This document shows, piece after piece, positions 8,801 through 16,257 of a stretch of DNA of 64,000 nt. Source of the stretch: Palleronia salina (lineage in GTDB: Bacteria; Pseudomonadota; Alphaproteobacteria; Rhodobacterales; Rhodobacteraceae). Location of the stretch: positions 124,001-188,000 of the forward strand of contig NZ_FQZA01000005.1 of assembly GCF_900141995.1 (NCBI RefSeq). The letters run 5' to 3'. Each line of letters opens with the position of its first letter. The stretch's first letter is position 1. The translations under genes were made by a program, and so were the position numbers. The notes under the pieces are model-generated. The model searched no databases. It saw only the letters and a program-made list of their open reading frames with translations, and was not told the origin of the DNA.

Positions 8801-9477
8801 AGCAGCGCCTTGACCATGCGGTTGATCGGCTGCAGCCCCGCCCCTTGCACCAGCGCGCGGTAGAAGATCAGCGGGACCACCGGCGCGTCCGGTCTCCACG
8901 CGGCGCGCAGGTCGTCGAGCGTCGGCGCGGGCGTGCCGGGCCAGTAGAGCCCCGCCCGCAGCAGCGGGCGCGCGGACGGCGGACGCTCGCCCCCGTCGAG
9001 CATGGCGGCGGCGTGGGTCAGCAGCGTCTTGGCGTTCTCGACCCCGCCCTCGACGAAGCACGACCAGAGCGCGTCGTAATCGGCCCCCGACACGGTCGAC
9101 AGCGCCCGCAGCTCGGCATCGGGCTTGTCGTCGCCGGGCAGCAGCACCAGGGGCACGCCCGCCCGCGACAGCCGGTCCGAGAACTGCGCGACACCGTATT
9201 TCCAGTATCCCACCCCGCCCAGCAGCCGCACGATCACCATGCGGCATTGGCGGGCGCAGTTTTCCAGGTGCAGGTCCACCGACATGGGGTGGCGCAGGTA
9301 GGTCAGGTTGGTCAGGCGCAGGCCGGGCGCCACGTCCATCTCGGCGCGGGCCATCGACAGGGCGGCAAGGTCGGTATCGGCGGCCGACAGGATCAGCAGG
9401 TCGGCGGGCGTCTGACCGGGATCTACGGGCTCGGTCCCATCGTCGATGGTGCCCGGGGTGGCGGCGAGAAGGTGCAT
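5806..9477 (-). CDS. cobN: cobaltochelatase subunit CobN
   Basis: CobN is the large subunit of the ATP-dependent aerobic cobaltochelatase, which with CobS and CobT inserts Co2+ into hydrogenobyrinic acid a,c-diamide. The 1223-residue length fits the family at about 1250. Family-like segments include YNIDPTDTYHSPDLVPPHNYLAF-type sequence in the middle and IVNMGKHGNLEWLPGK, the expected conserved core. No cobS or cobT is in the window. The gene starts six bases after the GNAT gene and is coupled at its 3' end to lrgA. A long antisense open frame (5917-8544) is a GC-skew shadow of this gene. Confidence 0.96.
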   Translation of the reverse strand: MHLLAATPGTIDDGTEPVDPGQTPADLLILSAADTDLAALSMARAEMDVAPGLRLTNLTYLRHPMSVDLHLENCARQCRMVIVRLLGGVGYWKYGVAQFSDRLSRAGVPLVLLPGDDKPDAELRALSTVSGADYDALWSCFVEGGVENAKTLLTHAAAMLDGGERPPSARPLLRAGLYWPGTPAPTLDDLRAAWRPDAPVVPLIFYRALVQGAGLQPINRMVKALLRAGLNPMPVFVASLKDPVSIATLEHLFRAAPPSVILNTTSFAVGSPHAGEGADNPLAAPWANEAPVFQCVLASSTEDQWSEGLSGLSARDIAMNVALPEVDGRVLSRAISFKDTAFFDEATQCNITTYRPHGDRIGFVAELAANWAALRTTPAAGRKVAMVLANYPNKDGRLANGVGLDTPAATVGALRALADAGYDVSDIPADSDALMAQVMAGPTNWLTDRADRQGGEVLPLDIYRRHYDALPLSVRQAVEDRWGAPEDDPFAGAGGIRLSILRFGIAVVGVQPARGYNIDPTDTYHSPDLVPPHNYLAFYIWLRHVHGAQAIVNMGKHGNLEWLPGKALALSAECLPEAVLGPLPHLYPFIVNDPGEGTQAKRRAQAVIVDHLTPPLTRAESYGPLRDLEALVDEYYEAAGVDPRRITHLRGEILSLAQSTGLDRDVGFAGEAEGDLAKLDAYLCELKEAQIRDGLHVFGTAPEGRLERDLAIALVRVPRGDGTGADASLIRALAGDLGLGFDPLDCDMAAPWAGARPDTLSGDGAWRSTGDTVERLETLAARLVEGRAQPPGPASAAVMDHLHAKVLPAIRGCGPSEMGALLRGLDGRAIAPGPSGAPTRGRLDTLPTGRNFFSVDSRAVPTPTAWALGWKSANLLIDKHLQDHGDWPRAMLITAWGTANMRTGGDDIAQAMALMGVKPKWDSANRRVTGFEILPPGTLDRPRVDVTLRISGFFRDAFPQLIALFDSAARAVQALDEPEDMNPAAARARAGEDGARVFGAKPGAYGAGLQAMIDERLWNDTADLADAYLTWGSYAYGAGAEGQPARQAFETRLGQTDAIVQNQDNREHDLLDSDDYYQFEGGAAAAVETLQGTRRPIYHNDHSRPERPVIRTLEDEIGRVVRARVVNPKWIDGVKRHGYKGAFEIAATVDYMFAFAATTGAVKSHHFDLVHAAFIEDDETRDFIEAHNAPALREIAQRLTEAAERGLWQPKSNSARATLEELA

Positions 9478-9483
9478 GGCGCG

Positions 9484-9951
9484 TCAGGGCTCCAGCGGTT
9501 TTTCCATGAAGATGCTGGCCGAAATGTCGGACCCGTCCTGGCCATAGGCGCCGAACGGGCCGCATATCGTGAAGCCGAGCGATTGGTAAAGTGCCACGGC
9601 GGCGTCCAGCCCGGTCCCGGTTTCCAGCCGCAGATGCGTGTGCGCGCGGTCGCGCGACAGGTCCTCGGCGGCGCGCATCAGGGCGCGGGCCACGCCCCGG
9701 CGACGGCCCGCGTCGGTCACGAACAGCGATTTCACCTCGCCGTAGTCGCCCATGTCGGCCAGCGCCACCACGCCCAGCGCCGCGTCGCCGTCGCGGGCCC
9801 GCCACAGCGTGACGTGGGGCGCGGCGAGCGCGTCGTGGGACAGGAAATGGTTCTGTTCGGGCGAGAACAGCGTTCGCATCATCGCCTGGCTCGCGTCGAG
9901 CAGCGCCGCCGCGTCGGGCTGACGCGGATGCGATTTTTCAATCGTCAACAT
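9484..9951 (-). CDS. GNAT-family N-acetyltransferase
   Basis: The 155-residue product has the acetyl-CoA binding core of the GNAT fold: VKSLFVTDAGRRRGVARALM (motif A with the R-x-x-G-x-A/G pyrophosphate loop) and LYQSLGF as motif B. The substrate is unknown. It sits six bases upstream of cobN on the same strand and is probably co-transcribed with it. Its start (9951) is 40 bp from the divergent small gene at 9992, so a promoter for GNAT-cobN may lie in that gap independently of the riboswitch-controlled hupE-cobW transcript. Confidence 0.85.
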   Translation of the reverse strand: MLTIEKSHPRQPDAAALLDASQAMMRTLFSPEQNHFLSHDALAAPHVTLWRARDGDAALGVVALADMGDYGEVKSLFVTDAGRRRGVARALMRAAEDLSRDRAHTHLRLETGTGLDAAVALYQSLGFTICGPFGAYGQDGSDISASIFMEKPLEP

Positions 9952-9991
9952 GGATCCGCGCTCCAGTTCCTAGGGCAAAGGAGACACGATC

Positions 9992-10162
9992 ATGACCGAC
10001 GATAACGGAAAGCGCACCGATCGCCCCGCCCACGAGGACAAGGCGAAAGGCAAGACCAAGTTCGACAAGCCGCCCACGGGGAACGAGGCCATCGCCATCG
10101 ACGAGGAATGGCCGAAGAACGTCCGCGGGCCCGAGGGCCACGCGAAGAAGTCCGACGACTAG
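9992..10162 (+). CDS. small hydrophilic protein, 56 aa
   Basis: An ATG at 9992 is preceded by a strong ribosome binding site (AAGGAG, about 9978-9983) and opens a 56-codon frame with GC-rich third positions. The product is very hydrophilic, rich in Lys, Asp, Glu and Pro, with MTDDNGKRTD at the start and EEWPKNVRGPEGH near the end, and has no membrane segment or cysteine. I recognise no family, though the sequence looks intrinsically disordered. It lies on the opposite strand to the surrounding cobalamin genes; its stop is three bases from the convergent cobW stop. Confidence 0.6.
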   Translation: MTDDNGKRTDRPAHEDKAKGKTKFDKPPTGNEAIAIDEEWPKNVRGPEGHAKKSDD

Positions 10163-10164
10163 GG

Positions 10165-11232
10165 TCACGCCGCCTGCAGCGCCGCCGTGATGGCGGCGCG
10201 GTCGAGCCCGGCCTGGCCGATGACCACCAGCCGCGTTTCGCGGGTGGTGGCGCGCTGGTCGTAATAGCTGTCGACGCGCGGGCCGACGGCCTGGATCGTC
10301 AGGCGCATGGGTTTGCCGGTGACGGTGGCGAAGCCTTTCAGCCGCAGGATGTCGTGGGCGCGGATCGTGTCGGCGACCTTTTCCGAGAACGCCGCCGGGT
10401 CCGAGATCTCGCCCAGCTCGACCGTGAACGACTCGAACTCGTCGTGGTCATGGTCGTGATGGTGGTGGTGATCGTGATCGTCGTGGTCGTCGTCATCGTG
10501 ATGATGATGGTGGTGGTGCGCGGCGCGGGCGTCGACGCTGGCTTCGGCGGCGGCGTTCTGGCCCAGCAGCACCGCCGAGGGCAGGACGCCCATCGACGTG
10601 GTGACGACCTGCACGCCGGCCCGTGCCTCGGCGCGCAGGCGATCGGCCAGGCCCTTGGCCTCGATCGGCTCCAGCAGGTCGGTCTTGTTGACCACGATCA
10701 TGTCGGCGCAGGCGATCTGGTCCTCGAACAGTTCGGACAGCGGCGTTTCGTGGTCGAGGTTGTCGTCGGCGGCGCGCTGGGCGTCCACGGCCGAGACGTC
10801 ATGGGCGAACCGCCCCTCGGCCACGGCCTTGCCGTCGACCAGCGTCACGACCCCGTCGACGGTGACGCGGGTGGATATCTCGGGCCAGTTGAACGCCTGC
10901 ACCAGCGGTTGGGGCAGGGCGAGGCCGCTGGTCTCGATCACGATGTGATCGGGCGGAAGGTCGCGGGCCAGCAGCTTTTCCAGCGTCGGCACGAAATCCT
11001 CGGCGACGGTGCAGCAGATGCAGCCGTTCGACAGCTCCATCACGTCGTCGTCGCTGCAATTCTCGATCCCGCACCCCTTGAGGATGCCGCCATCCACGCC
11101 GAGGTCGCCGAACTCGTTGATGATGAGCGCGATGCGGCGGCCTTCGGCGTTCTGCATCAGGTGGCGGATCAGCGTGGTCTTACCCGCGCCGAGAAAGCCG
11201 GTGACGATGGTGGCGGGAATCTTTGCGGGCAT
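10165..11232 (-). CDS. cobW: CobW-type metal-chaperone GTPase
   Basis: This cytoplasmic G3E-family GTPase has 355 residues. Walker A GFLGAGKTT is at 12-20, the conserved metal-binding CICC at 71-74, and NKTD is the guanine-specificity motif. A His/Asp-rich stretch at about residues 236-265, with over fifteen histidines, precedes the C-terminal domain and can plausibly store or scavenge divalent metal. In aerobic cobalamin producers CobW stands next to cobN and is thought to supply Co2+ to the chelatase. It follows hupE by 71 bp in the same direction, downstream of a B12 riboswitch, which supports a cobalt rather than zinc role. Confidence 0.93.
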   Translation of the reverse strand: MPAKIPATIVTGFLGAGKTTLIRHLMQNAEGRRIALIINEFGDLGVDGGILKGCGIENCSDDDVMELSNGCICCTVAEDFVPTLEKLLARDLPPDHIVIETSGLALPQPLVQAFNWPEISTRVTVDGVVTLVDGKAVAEGRFAHDVSAVDAQRAADDNLDHETPLSELFEDQIACADMIVVNKTDLLEPIEAKGLADRLRAEARAGVQVVTTSMGVLPSAVLLGQNAAAEASVDARAAHHHHHHHDDDDHDDHDHHHHHDHDHDEFESFTVELGEISDPAAFSEKVADTIRAHDILRLKGFATVTGKPMRLTIQAVGPRVDSYYDQRATTRETRLVVIGQAGLDRAAITAALQAA

Positions 11233-11259
11233 TTGAACGGCCTTGCTGAACGGGAAAAT

Positions 11260-11284
11260 CGCGCGCCCCGCTACGGGACGCGCG
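11260..11284 (-). terminator. hairpin between hupE and cobW
   Basis: On the minus strand a hairpin of CGCGCG and CCCG arms with a three-base loop and one mismatch is followed by ATTTT. It could act as a weak or partial intrinsic terminator, reducing cobW relative to hupE, or as an mRNA-stabilising structure. The T run is short, so readthrough is expected. Confidence 0.35.
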
Positions 11285-11303
11285 CGTGGTCTTCAAGGGG
11301 CGA

Positions 11304-11945
11304 TCAGCCCCAGCCGAGCGCAGTGAGGGTCGCGCCCTCGACCGTCTCGAGCGTCAGGAACAGGCCCATGCCGGCGACCAGGGCGCCCGCCAGGCGCGGC
11401 TGCATCGCGGCGGCGTTGTCGGCCACGCGCAGGGCCAGCGCACCGGCGGCCAGCGCGATCAGGTACTGCACCGCGACCAGGCCCAGCAGGTAGCCCGGCA
11501 GCACGACCATGGTCGCGCCCGCCTCGGCCGAGGCCATCGCGCCGCCGAAGGCCGCGCCGTGAAACAGGCCGAAGCCCGCGAACAGCGCCAGCGCGGCCCC
11601 GTGCGATACCTTGCGGCCCGACAGAGCCACCGCACCCAGCGCCAGCAGCGACACGGCGATGACCGCCTCGGCCAGCGGCAGGGCGACGCCCGCGACGGTG
11701 AACAGCACGCCGGCGGCCATGGCGCCCAGGTAGGCCAGCGGCGCGGTGCGCAGGTGACCGGTGAACGCGGCGACCAGGCCCACGGCCACGACGAAGAACA
11801 GGTGGTCGAAGCCCAGCACCGGGTGTCCCACGCCCGAAAGCAGCCCGTGGGCGAAGGTCGTCATCTCCATCCCGGCCAGCGGGTGGTGGGCCAGCGCGGG
11901 CGTGGCGGCGAGGGCCAGGGCCCCGGTCGAAATCAGTTTTTTCAT
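11304..11945 (-). CDS. hupE: HupE/UreJ-family metal permease
   Basis: This 213-residue membrane protein starts with a signal-like segment MKKLISTGALALAATPALAHHP and has about six membrane helices. Family marks are the N-terminal His pair after the signal and the metal-binding helix HPVLGFDHLFF; FHGAAFGG occurs in the C-terminal half. HupE/UreJ proteins are associated with nickel or cobalt uptake. Control by an upstream cobalamin riboswitch and the cobW/cobN neighbourhood point to cobalt. The start at 11945 has an AAAGGGGA site that is locked in a hairpin; longer in-frame starts up to 12326 would run through the riboswitch and are rejected. Confidence 0.9.
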   Translation of the reverse strand: MKKLISTGALALAATPALAHHPLAGMEMTTFAHGLLSGVGHPVLGFDHLFFVVAVGLVAAFTGHLRTAPLAYLGAMAAGVLFTVAGVALPLAEAVIAVSLLALGAVALSGRKVSHGAALALFAGFGLFHGAAFGGAMASAEAGATMVVLPGYLLGLVAVQYLIALAAGALALRVADNAAAMQPRLAGALVAGMGLFLTLETVEGATLTALGWG

Positions 11946-11953
11946 GTCGTTGT

Positions 11954-11982
11954 CCCCTTTCGGATCCCAGTTTTGAAAGGGG
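11954..11982 (-). promoter_or_regulatory. hairpin sequestering the hupE ribosome binding site
   Basis: Two perfectly complementary 8-base arms, CCCCTTTC and GAAAGGGG (11954-11961 and 11975-11982 on the plus strand), are separated by 13 bases. On the minus-strand mRNA the downstream arm is the hupE Shine-Dalgarno sequence, eight bases before the ATG. This is the expected expression platform of a translation-controlling riboswitch: ligand binding upstream should favour the closed hairpin and block hupE translation. Confidence 0.65.
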
Positions 11983-12080
11983 GGTCTGGCAACAAGGGGG
12001 GCGCGGGCGGTGTCGTCGCGTCCTTCCCCATCCCCGGAACACCCCGTCCGTTCAGCAGGCCGGGTGCCGAGGCGCCCGGT

Positions 12081-12289
12081 GCATGGCTGGTCTCCTGGCT
12101 TGCGGGTCGTCGCTTGCGCCGGCCTTCCCGGGTCCGTGCGGACCCAGTGGCGTGATCGGCGCGCGCTCGCCGCGTACAGTCGCGGGGGCGGCTGCGGTCT
12201 GACGGGGCCCGGTATGGGTCCCCCGTGTCCGCATTCCCATTTCAGCCCCCTTGCCGCGGCTTCTGACGCGGCCCGACGGGGCACCATGC
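12081..12289 (-). promoter_or_regulatory. cobalamin (AdoCbl) riboswitch
   Basis: Read on the minus strand, the leader has the ordered conserved blocks of the B12 riboswitch: a closing helix P1 (GCATGG at 12284-12289 with CCATGC at 12081-12086), GGTGCC, an AAATGGGAA block, the core CCGCCCCCGCGACTGT, then GCCACTG, GGGAAGG and the terminal B12 box AAGCCAGGAGACC. Such RNAs bind adenosylcobalamin and repress downstream cobalt or corrinoid uptake genes. The regulated gene is hupE, about 140 bases downstream, probably with cobW. The known consensus and its order leave little doubt about the call; exact ends are approximate. Confidence 0.93.
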
Positions 12290-12295
12290 TGCGAC

Positions 12296-12326
12296 AGTGT
12301 TGCGCAGGGCGGCGGGTCCGCGTCAA
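12296..12326 (-). promoter_or_regulatory. candidate promoter for the riboswitch-hupE transcript
   Basis: On the minus strand TTGACG (12321-12326) resembles a -35 box and AACACT (12296-12301) a weak -10 box, with 19 bases between them. The predicted transcription start, about seven bases further on, coincides with the 5' end of riboswitch helix P1 at 12289. The spacing is long, so this is tentative. Confidence 0.35.
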
Positions 12327-12387
12327 GCGGCATTCGAGCCGCGACGCGGACGGTGACGAATTTCCCGGATGACGGGGCGCGGCAGGC

Positions 12388-13812
12388 CTAGGACGCAGCG
12401 GAACCGCCCACCGTCAGCCCGCCGATCATCAGCGTCGGCTGGCCCACGCCCACGGGCACCCACTGGCCCGCCTTGCCGCAGTTCCCGATCCCCGGGTCCA
12501 GCGCCATGTCGTTGCCCACCGCGCGGATCTTCTGCAGGGCGGTCGCCCCGTCGCCGATCAGCGTCGCGCCCTTCACCGGCGCGCCGACCTTGCCGTTCTT
12601 CACGCGGTAGGCCTCGGTGCAGGAAAACACGAACTTGCCGTTGGTGATGTCCACCTGCCCCCCGCCGAAGCCGACGGCGTAGATCCCGTCCTTCAGGTCC
12701 GCCAGGATCGCGGCCGGGTCGGCGTCGCCGCCCAGCATGTAGGTGTTGGTCATCCGCGGCATGGGCGGGTGCGCATAGCTTTCGCGCCGCCCGTTGCCGG
12801 TGGGCGCGACGCCCATCAGGCGCGCGTTCTGCCGGTCCTGCATGTAGCCCACGAGAACGCCGTCCTCGATCAGGACGTTCTTGCCCGAGGGCGTGCCCTC
12901 GTCGTCGATGGTGATCGAGCCGCGCCGGTCGGGAATGGTCCCGTCATCCAGCACCGTGATGCCGGGCGCCGCGATGCGCTGCCCCATCAGCCCGGCGAAG
13001 GCCGAGGATTTCTTGCGGTTGAAGTCGCCCTCCAGCCCGTGGCCGATGGCCTCGTGCAGCAGGATGCCGGGCCAGCCGGGTCCGAGGACCACGTCCATGA
13101 CGCCGGCGGGGGCCGGTTCGGCGCGCAGGTTGACCAGCGCGATGCGCAGCGCCTCGCGCGTCAGGCCCTGCCAGTGTTCGGGCGCCATCAGGCCTTCGAG
13201 CCCGGTGCGGCCGCCGCCGCCCATGCCGCCCGACTCGCGACGGCCGTCCTCCTCGACGATGACCGACACGTTCAGCCGGGCCATGGGCCGCACGTCGCGC
13301 AGCGGGATGCCCTCGACGCGCAGGATTTCGACCTCCTGCAACGACGCGGCAAGGGTCGCGGTCACCTGCACGACGCGCGGGTCCAGCCCCCGCGCGAAGG
13401 CGTCGATCTCGCGCAATAGGTCCAGCTTGACAGAGAACTCGGCCCCCGCGACCGGGTCGGCGTCGGTATAGAGCTTGCGGTTCGTCTGCGCGGGCGCGTC
13501 GGCCGCCACGCCGCCGCCGTCGCCCACCGCCAGCCGCGCCGTTTCCACGGCCCGCAGCAAGGCCCGTTCGCTCAACTCGGTCGAGTGGGCGTAGCCCGAG
13601 GTCTCGCCCCGCACGGCCCGCAATCCGAAGCCTTCCGAGGCGTCGTAGCTGGCGTTGCGCACCCGCCCGTCATCGAAGCTGAGAACCTCGGAACGCTTGC
13701 GCTCGAAGAACATCTCGCCATCGTCGGCGCCGTCCAGCGCGGTGCGCAGGTGGCGGCGCGCGGCGTCTTCGTCGATTCGGTCGCCGAGGGGGCGAAAGGG
13801 GGCGTCGGTCAC
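12388..13812 (-). CDS. tldD: metalloprotease TldD
   Basis: TldD pairs with TldE/PmbA in a cytoplasmic zinc metalloprotease that degrades unfolded peptides and matures small modified peptides such as microcin B17 and CcdA-type targets. The 474-residue length is standard. The zinc motif is HEAIGH (in LLHEAIGHGLEGD), and a third-ligand region GNCGKAGQW lies near the C-terminus, as in the family. No tldE is in the window. The gene is divergent from ctaC, and its 3' end lies about 60 bp before the hupE promoter on the same strand. Confidence 0.95.
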   Translation of the reverse strand: MTDAPFRPLGDRIDEDAARRHLRTALDGADDGEMFFERKRSEVLSFDDGRVRNASYDASEGFGLRAVRGETSGYAHSTELSERALLRAVETARLAVGDGGGVAADAPAQTNRKLYTDADPVAGAEFSVKLDLLREIDAFARGLDPRVVQVTATLAASLQEVEILRVEGIPLRDVRPMARLNVSVIVEEDGRRESGGMGGGGRTGLEGLMAPEHWQGLTREALRIALVNLRAEPAPAGVMDVVLGPGWPGILLHEAIGHGLEGDFNRKKSSAFAGLMGQRIAAPGITVLDDGTIPDRRGSITIDDEGTPSGKNVLIEDGVLVGYMQDRQNARLMGVAPTGNGRRESYAHPPMPRMTNTYMLGGDADPAAILADLKDGIYAVGFGGGQVDITNGKFVFSCTEAYRVKNGKVGAPVKGATLIGDGATALQKIRAVGNDMALDPGIGNCGKAGQWVPVGVGQPTLMIGGLTVGGSAAS

Positions 13813-14008
13813 GGAGGGGCTCCTTCTGCGGGAAAATGCACGGGATCCGCGTCATTATTGGCGATCGGGTGACGGGATGCCGCAAGCCTGCGGCTTGTTC
13901 CCTGTGCGGTAATATGGTTTTAAACGGCAACATTCCAGCGGGCGGAGCGCGCGCACCCGACAGGGTCCGCGGCGACGCCTGCACGTCGTAGCCTGACAGG
14001 ACAAGCCG

Positions 14009-15097
14009 ATGCGCATAGCCTTAACGATCACCGCAGCCGCAACCGCCGCCTTTTCCGCCTTCGCCGCCCGCGCGCAGGAGGTCGGTCAGGATCTCGAGGT
14101 GATCGGCAAGCCGACGCCCGGCGCCATGGGCTTCCAGCCCGCCGCGACCTCGCTGGCCGAGGACGTGCACTGGCTCGACGGCATGCTGCTGGTCATCATC
14201 ACGGCGATCACGCTGTTCGTCGTCGCGCTGCTGGGGATCGTGCTGGTCAAGTACAATCACCGCCGCAACAAGGATCCCAAGACCTTTACCCACAACACGC
14301 CGATCGAGATCGCGTGGACCGTGGTGCCGATCGTGATCCTGGTGTTCATCGGCGCCTTCTCGCTGCCGATCCTGTTCAACCAGCAGGAAATTCCCGAGGC
14401 GGACGTGACGGTGAAGGCGACCGGCTACCAGTGGTACTGGGGCTACACCTATCCCGACCACGACTTCAGCTTCGACAGCTACATGATCGGCTCGCCCGCG
14501 ACCGGCGGCGACAACCGCATGTCGCCCGAGGTGGTCGCCCAGCTGGAAGAGGCGGGCTACACCCAGGATGAATTCCTGCTGGCGACCGACACCGCGATGG
14601 TGGTTCCCGTGGGCCAGACCATCGTGGTTCAGGTCACCGGCGCCGACGTGATCCACTCGTGGACCGTGCCCGCCTTCGGCGTGAAGCAGGACGCGATCCC
14701 CGGCCGCCTGGCCGAGCTGTGGTTCGAGGCCGAAGAGGAAGGCATCTATTTCGGCCAGTGCTCCGAGCTCTGCGGTATCGCGCACGCCTACATGCCGATC
14801 ACCGTGAAGGTGGTCAGCGAAGAGGAATACGAGGCCTGGCTGGACCGCTCGATCGAGGAATACGGCGGCACCCCGCGCGAAACCGCGATGGCCGAGCAGG
14901 CGGGTGACGCCGACGCCGCCACGTCGAACGAGGCCCCGGCCGAGGGCGGTGACGACGCCGCTGCCGAGGAGGCGCCCGCCGAGGCCGCCGCTTCCGAGGA
15001 ACCGGCGGCCGACGACGCTGCTTCTGAAGAAGGGACGACCGACGACGCCGCCGATGACGCGGCGGCCGAAGACGGCGCGGACGAAACCGCGAACTGA
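14009..15097 (+). CDS. ctaC: cytochrome c oxidase subunit II (CtaC/CoxB)
   Basis: Subunit II of the aa3-type oxidase carries the dinuclear CuA centre that accepts electrons from cytochrome c at the periplasmic face. The 362-residue product has a signal sequence, two membrane helices (about residues 55-80 and 100-125), the aromatic YQWYWGY segment and the CuA ligands: His in HSWTVPAFG and the cluster [12 protein letters not shown]. Unusually, the last 65 or so residues form a very acidic Ala/Glu/Asp-rich tail. It opens the oxidase assembly operon. The catalytic subunit I gene (ctaD) is not here, as in many Rhodobacteraceae. Confidence 0.97.
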   Translation: MRIALTITAAATAAFSAFAARAQEVGQDLEVIGKPTPGAMGFQPAATSLAEDVHWLDGMLLVIITAITLFVVALLGIVLVKYNHRRNKDPKTFTHNTPIEIAWTVVPIVILVFIGAFSLPILFNQQEIPEADVTVKATGYQWYWGYTYPDHDFSFDSYMIGSPATGGDNRMSPEVVAQLEEAGYTQDEFLLATDTAMVVPVGQTIVVQVTGADVIHSWTVPAFGVKQDAIPGRLAELWFEAEEEGIYFGQCSELCGIAHAYMPITVKVVSEEEYEAWLDRSIEEYGGTPRETAMAEQAGDADAATSNEAPAEGGDDAAAEEAPAEAAASEEPAADDAASEEGTTDDAADDAAAEDGADETAN

Positions 15098-15148
15098 TCC
15101 AGCGATCCCGGCGCGGCGGGGTCGCGCCGGGACGCAAGGAGTGCACCC

Positions 15149-16075
15149 ATGGCCGACATCTCAGTCCACACGCCCGAGCGCGAGGCAGAATTCGGCGATT
15201 ACTTCGCCCTTCTGAAGCCGCGCGTGATGACCCTCGTGGTGTTCACCGCGCTGGTGGGTCTGCTGGTCGCGCCCGTGTCGCTGCACCCATTCGTCGCCTT
15301 CTGCGCCATCCTGTTCATCGCCGTTGGAGGCGGGGCCTCGGGCGCGCTGAACATGTGGTGGGATGCCGATATCGACGCGGTGATGAAGCGCACCGCGCGG
15401 CGGCCGGTCCCGTCGGGCCGCGTGTCGGGGGGCGAGGCGCTGGCCATCGGGCTGGCCCTGTCGGGCTTCTCGGTGCTGATGCTGGGGCTGGCCACCAACT
15501 GGCTGGCTGCCGGCCTGCTGGCCTTCACCATCTTTTTCTACGCCGTCGTCTACTCCATGTGGCTCAAGCGTTCGACGCCGCAGAACATCGTGATCGGCGG
15601 GGCCGCGGGGGCGTTCCCCCCGATGATCGGCTGGGTCGCGGCCACCGGGTCGGTCAGCCTCGAGTCGGTGCTGATGTTCGCGCTGATCTTCCTGTGGACG
15701 CCGCCCCATTTCTGGGCGCTGGCGCTGTTCATGCGCAGCGACTACGACGACGCGGGCGTGCCGATGCTGACCGTGACCCACGGCCGCCGGTCCACACGCC
15801 GTCACATCCTGGCCTACACCGCGATCCTGGCGTCCTTCGCCGTCTGGCTGGGCTTCACGTCCGCGGGCGGCCCGGTCTACCTTGTCGCCGCCGTCGCGCT
15901 GAACGCCTGGTTCCTGAAGGGCGCGTGGGAAATCTCGCGCCGGGACGAGGACATGGCCGAGGCCGACAATTTCGCGGTCGAGAAGGCGTTCTTCAAATTC
16001 TCGCTGCTGTACCTGTTCATCCATTTCGGCGCGCTGCTGGCCGATGCGGCCCTGCGCGCGGGGGGTATCATCTGA
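15149..16075 (+). CDS. ctaB: protohaem IX farnesyltransferase (haem O synthase) CtaB
   Basis: CtaB adds a farnesyl group to haem b, producing haem O, the precursor of haem A for the oxidase. The 308-residue UbiA-family membrane protein has about nine helices and the prenyl-diphosphate/Mg motif [19 protein letters not shown], plus the second polar loop near YDDAGVPML. It lies 51 bp after ctaC, and its TGA stop shares an A with the ATG of the next small gene, so the operon is tightly coupled. Confidence 0.97.
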   Translation: MADISVHTPEREAEFGDYFALLKPRVMTLVVFTALVGLLVAPVSLHPFVAFCAILFIAVGGGASGALNMWWDADIDAVMKRTARRPVPSGRVSGGEALAIGLALSGFSVLMLGLATNWLAAGLLAFTIFFYAVVYSMWLKRSTPQNIVIGGAAGAFPPMIGWVAATGSVSLESVLMFALIFLWTPPHFWALALFMRSDYDDAGVPMLTVTHGRRSTRRHILAYTAILASFAVWLGFTSAGGPVYLVAAVALNAWFLKGAWEISRRDEDMAEADNFAVEKAFFKFSLLYLFIHFGALLADAALRAGGII

Positions 16076-16257
16076 TGGCAATCCAAGCGGAACACGAACT
16101 TCACGGTCGTCGCAAATCCCGCAATGTCGGGGTCGGCCTGGTCCTGGCGGGATTCATCGCGATCATCTTTGGGCTGACCGTGGTGAAAGTCGAACAGATC
16201 GGCGCCGTCGACGGGTTCGACAACGCCAACGTGCCCGGCGCGGCGGTGACGCAATGA
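16075..16257 (+). CDS. small CoxF-like cytochrome oxidase operon protein, 60 aa
   Basis: This 60-residue protein lies between ctaB and ctaG and overlaps both: its ATG shares a base with the ctaB stop, and ctaG starts within its last codons. It has an N-terminal charged region with HELHGRRKSRN, one membrane helix (about residues 18-37), and a short periplasmic tail. Many alphaproteobacterial oxidase operons have a single-helix gene in this place, often annotated CoxF or oxidase assembly protein. Its exact function is not established. Confidence 0.8.
   Translation: MAIQAEHELHGRRKSRNVGVGLVLAGFIAIIFGLTVVKVEQIGAVDGFDNANVPGAAVTQ

Noticed and set aside
12010-12372. Open frames over the hupE leader on both strands
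   Set aside because: They overlap the conserved cobalamin riboswitch core, which accounts for the sequence.
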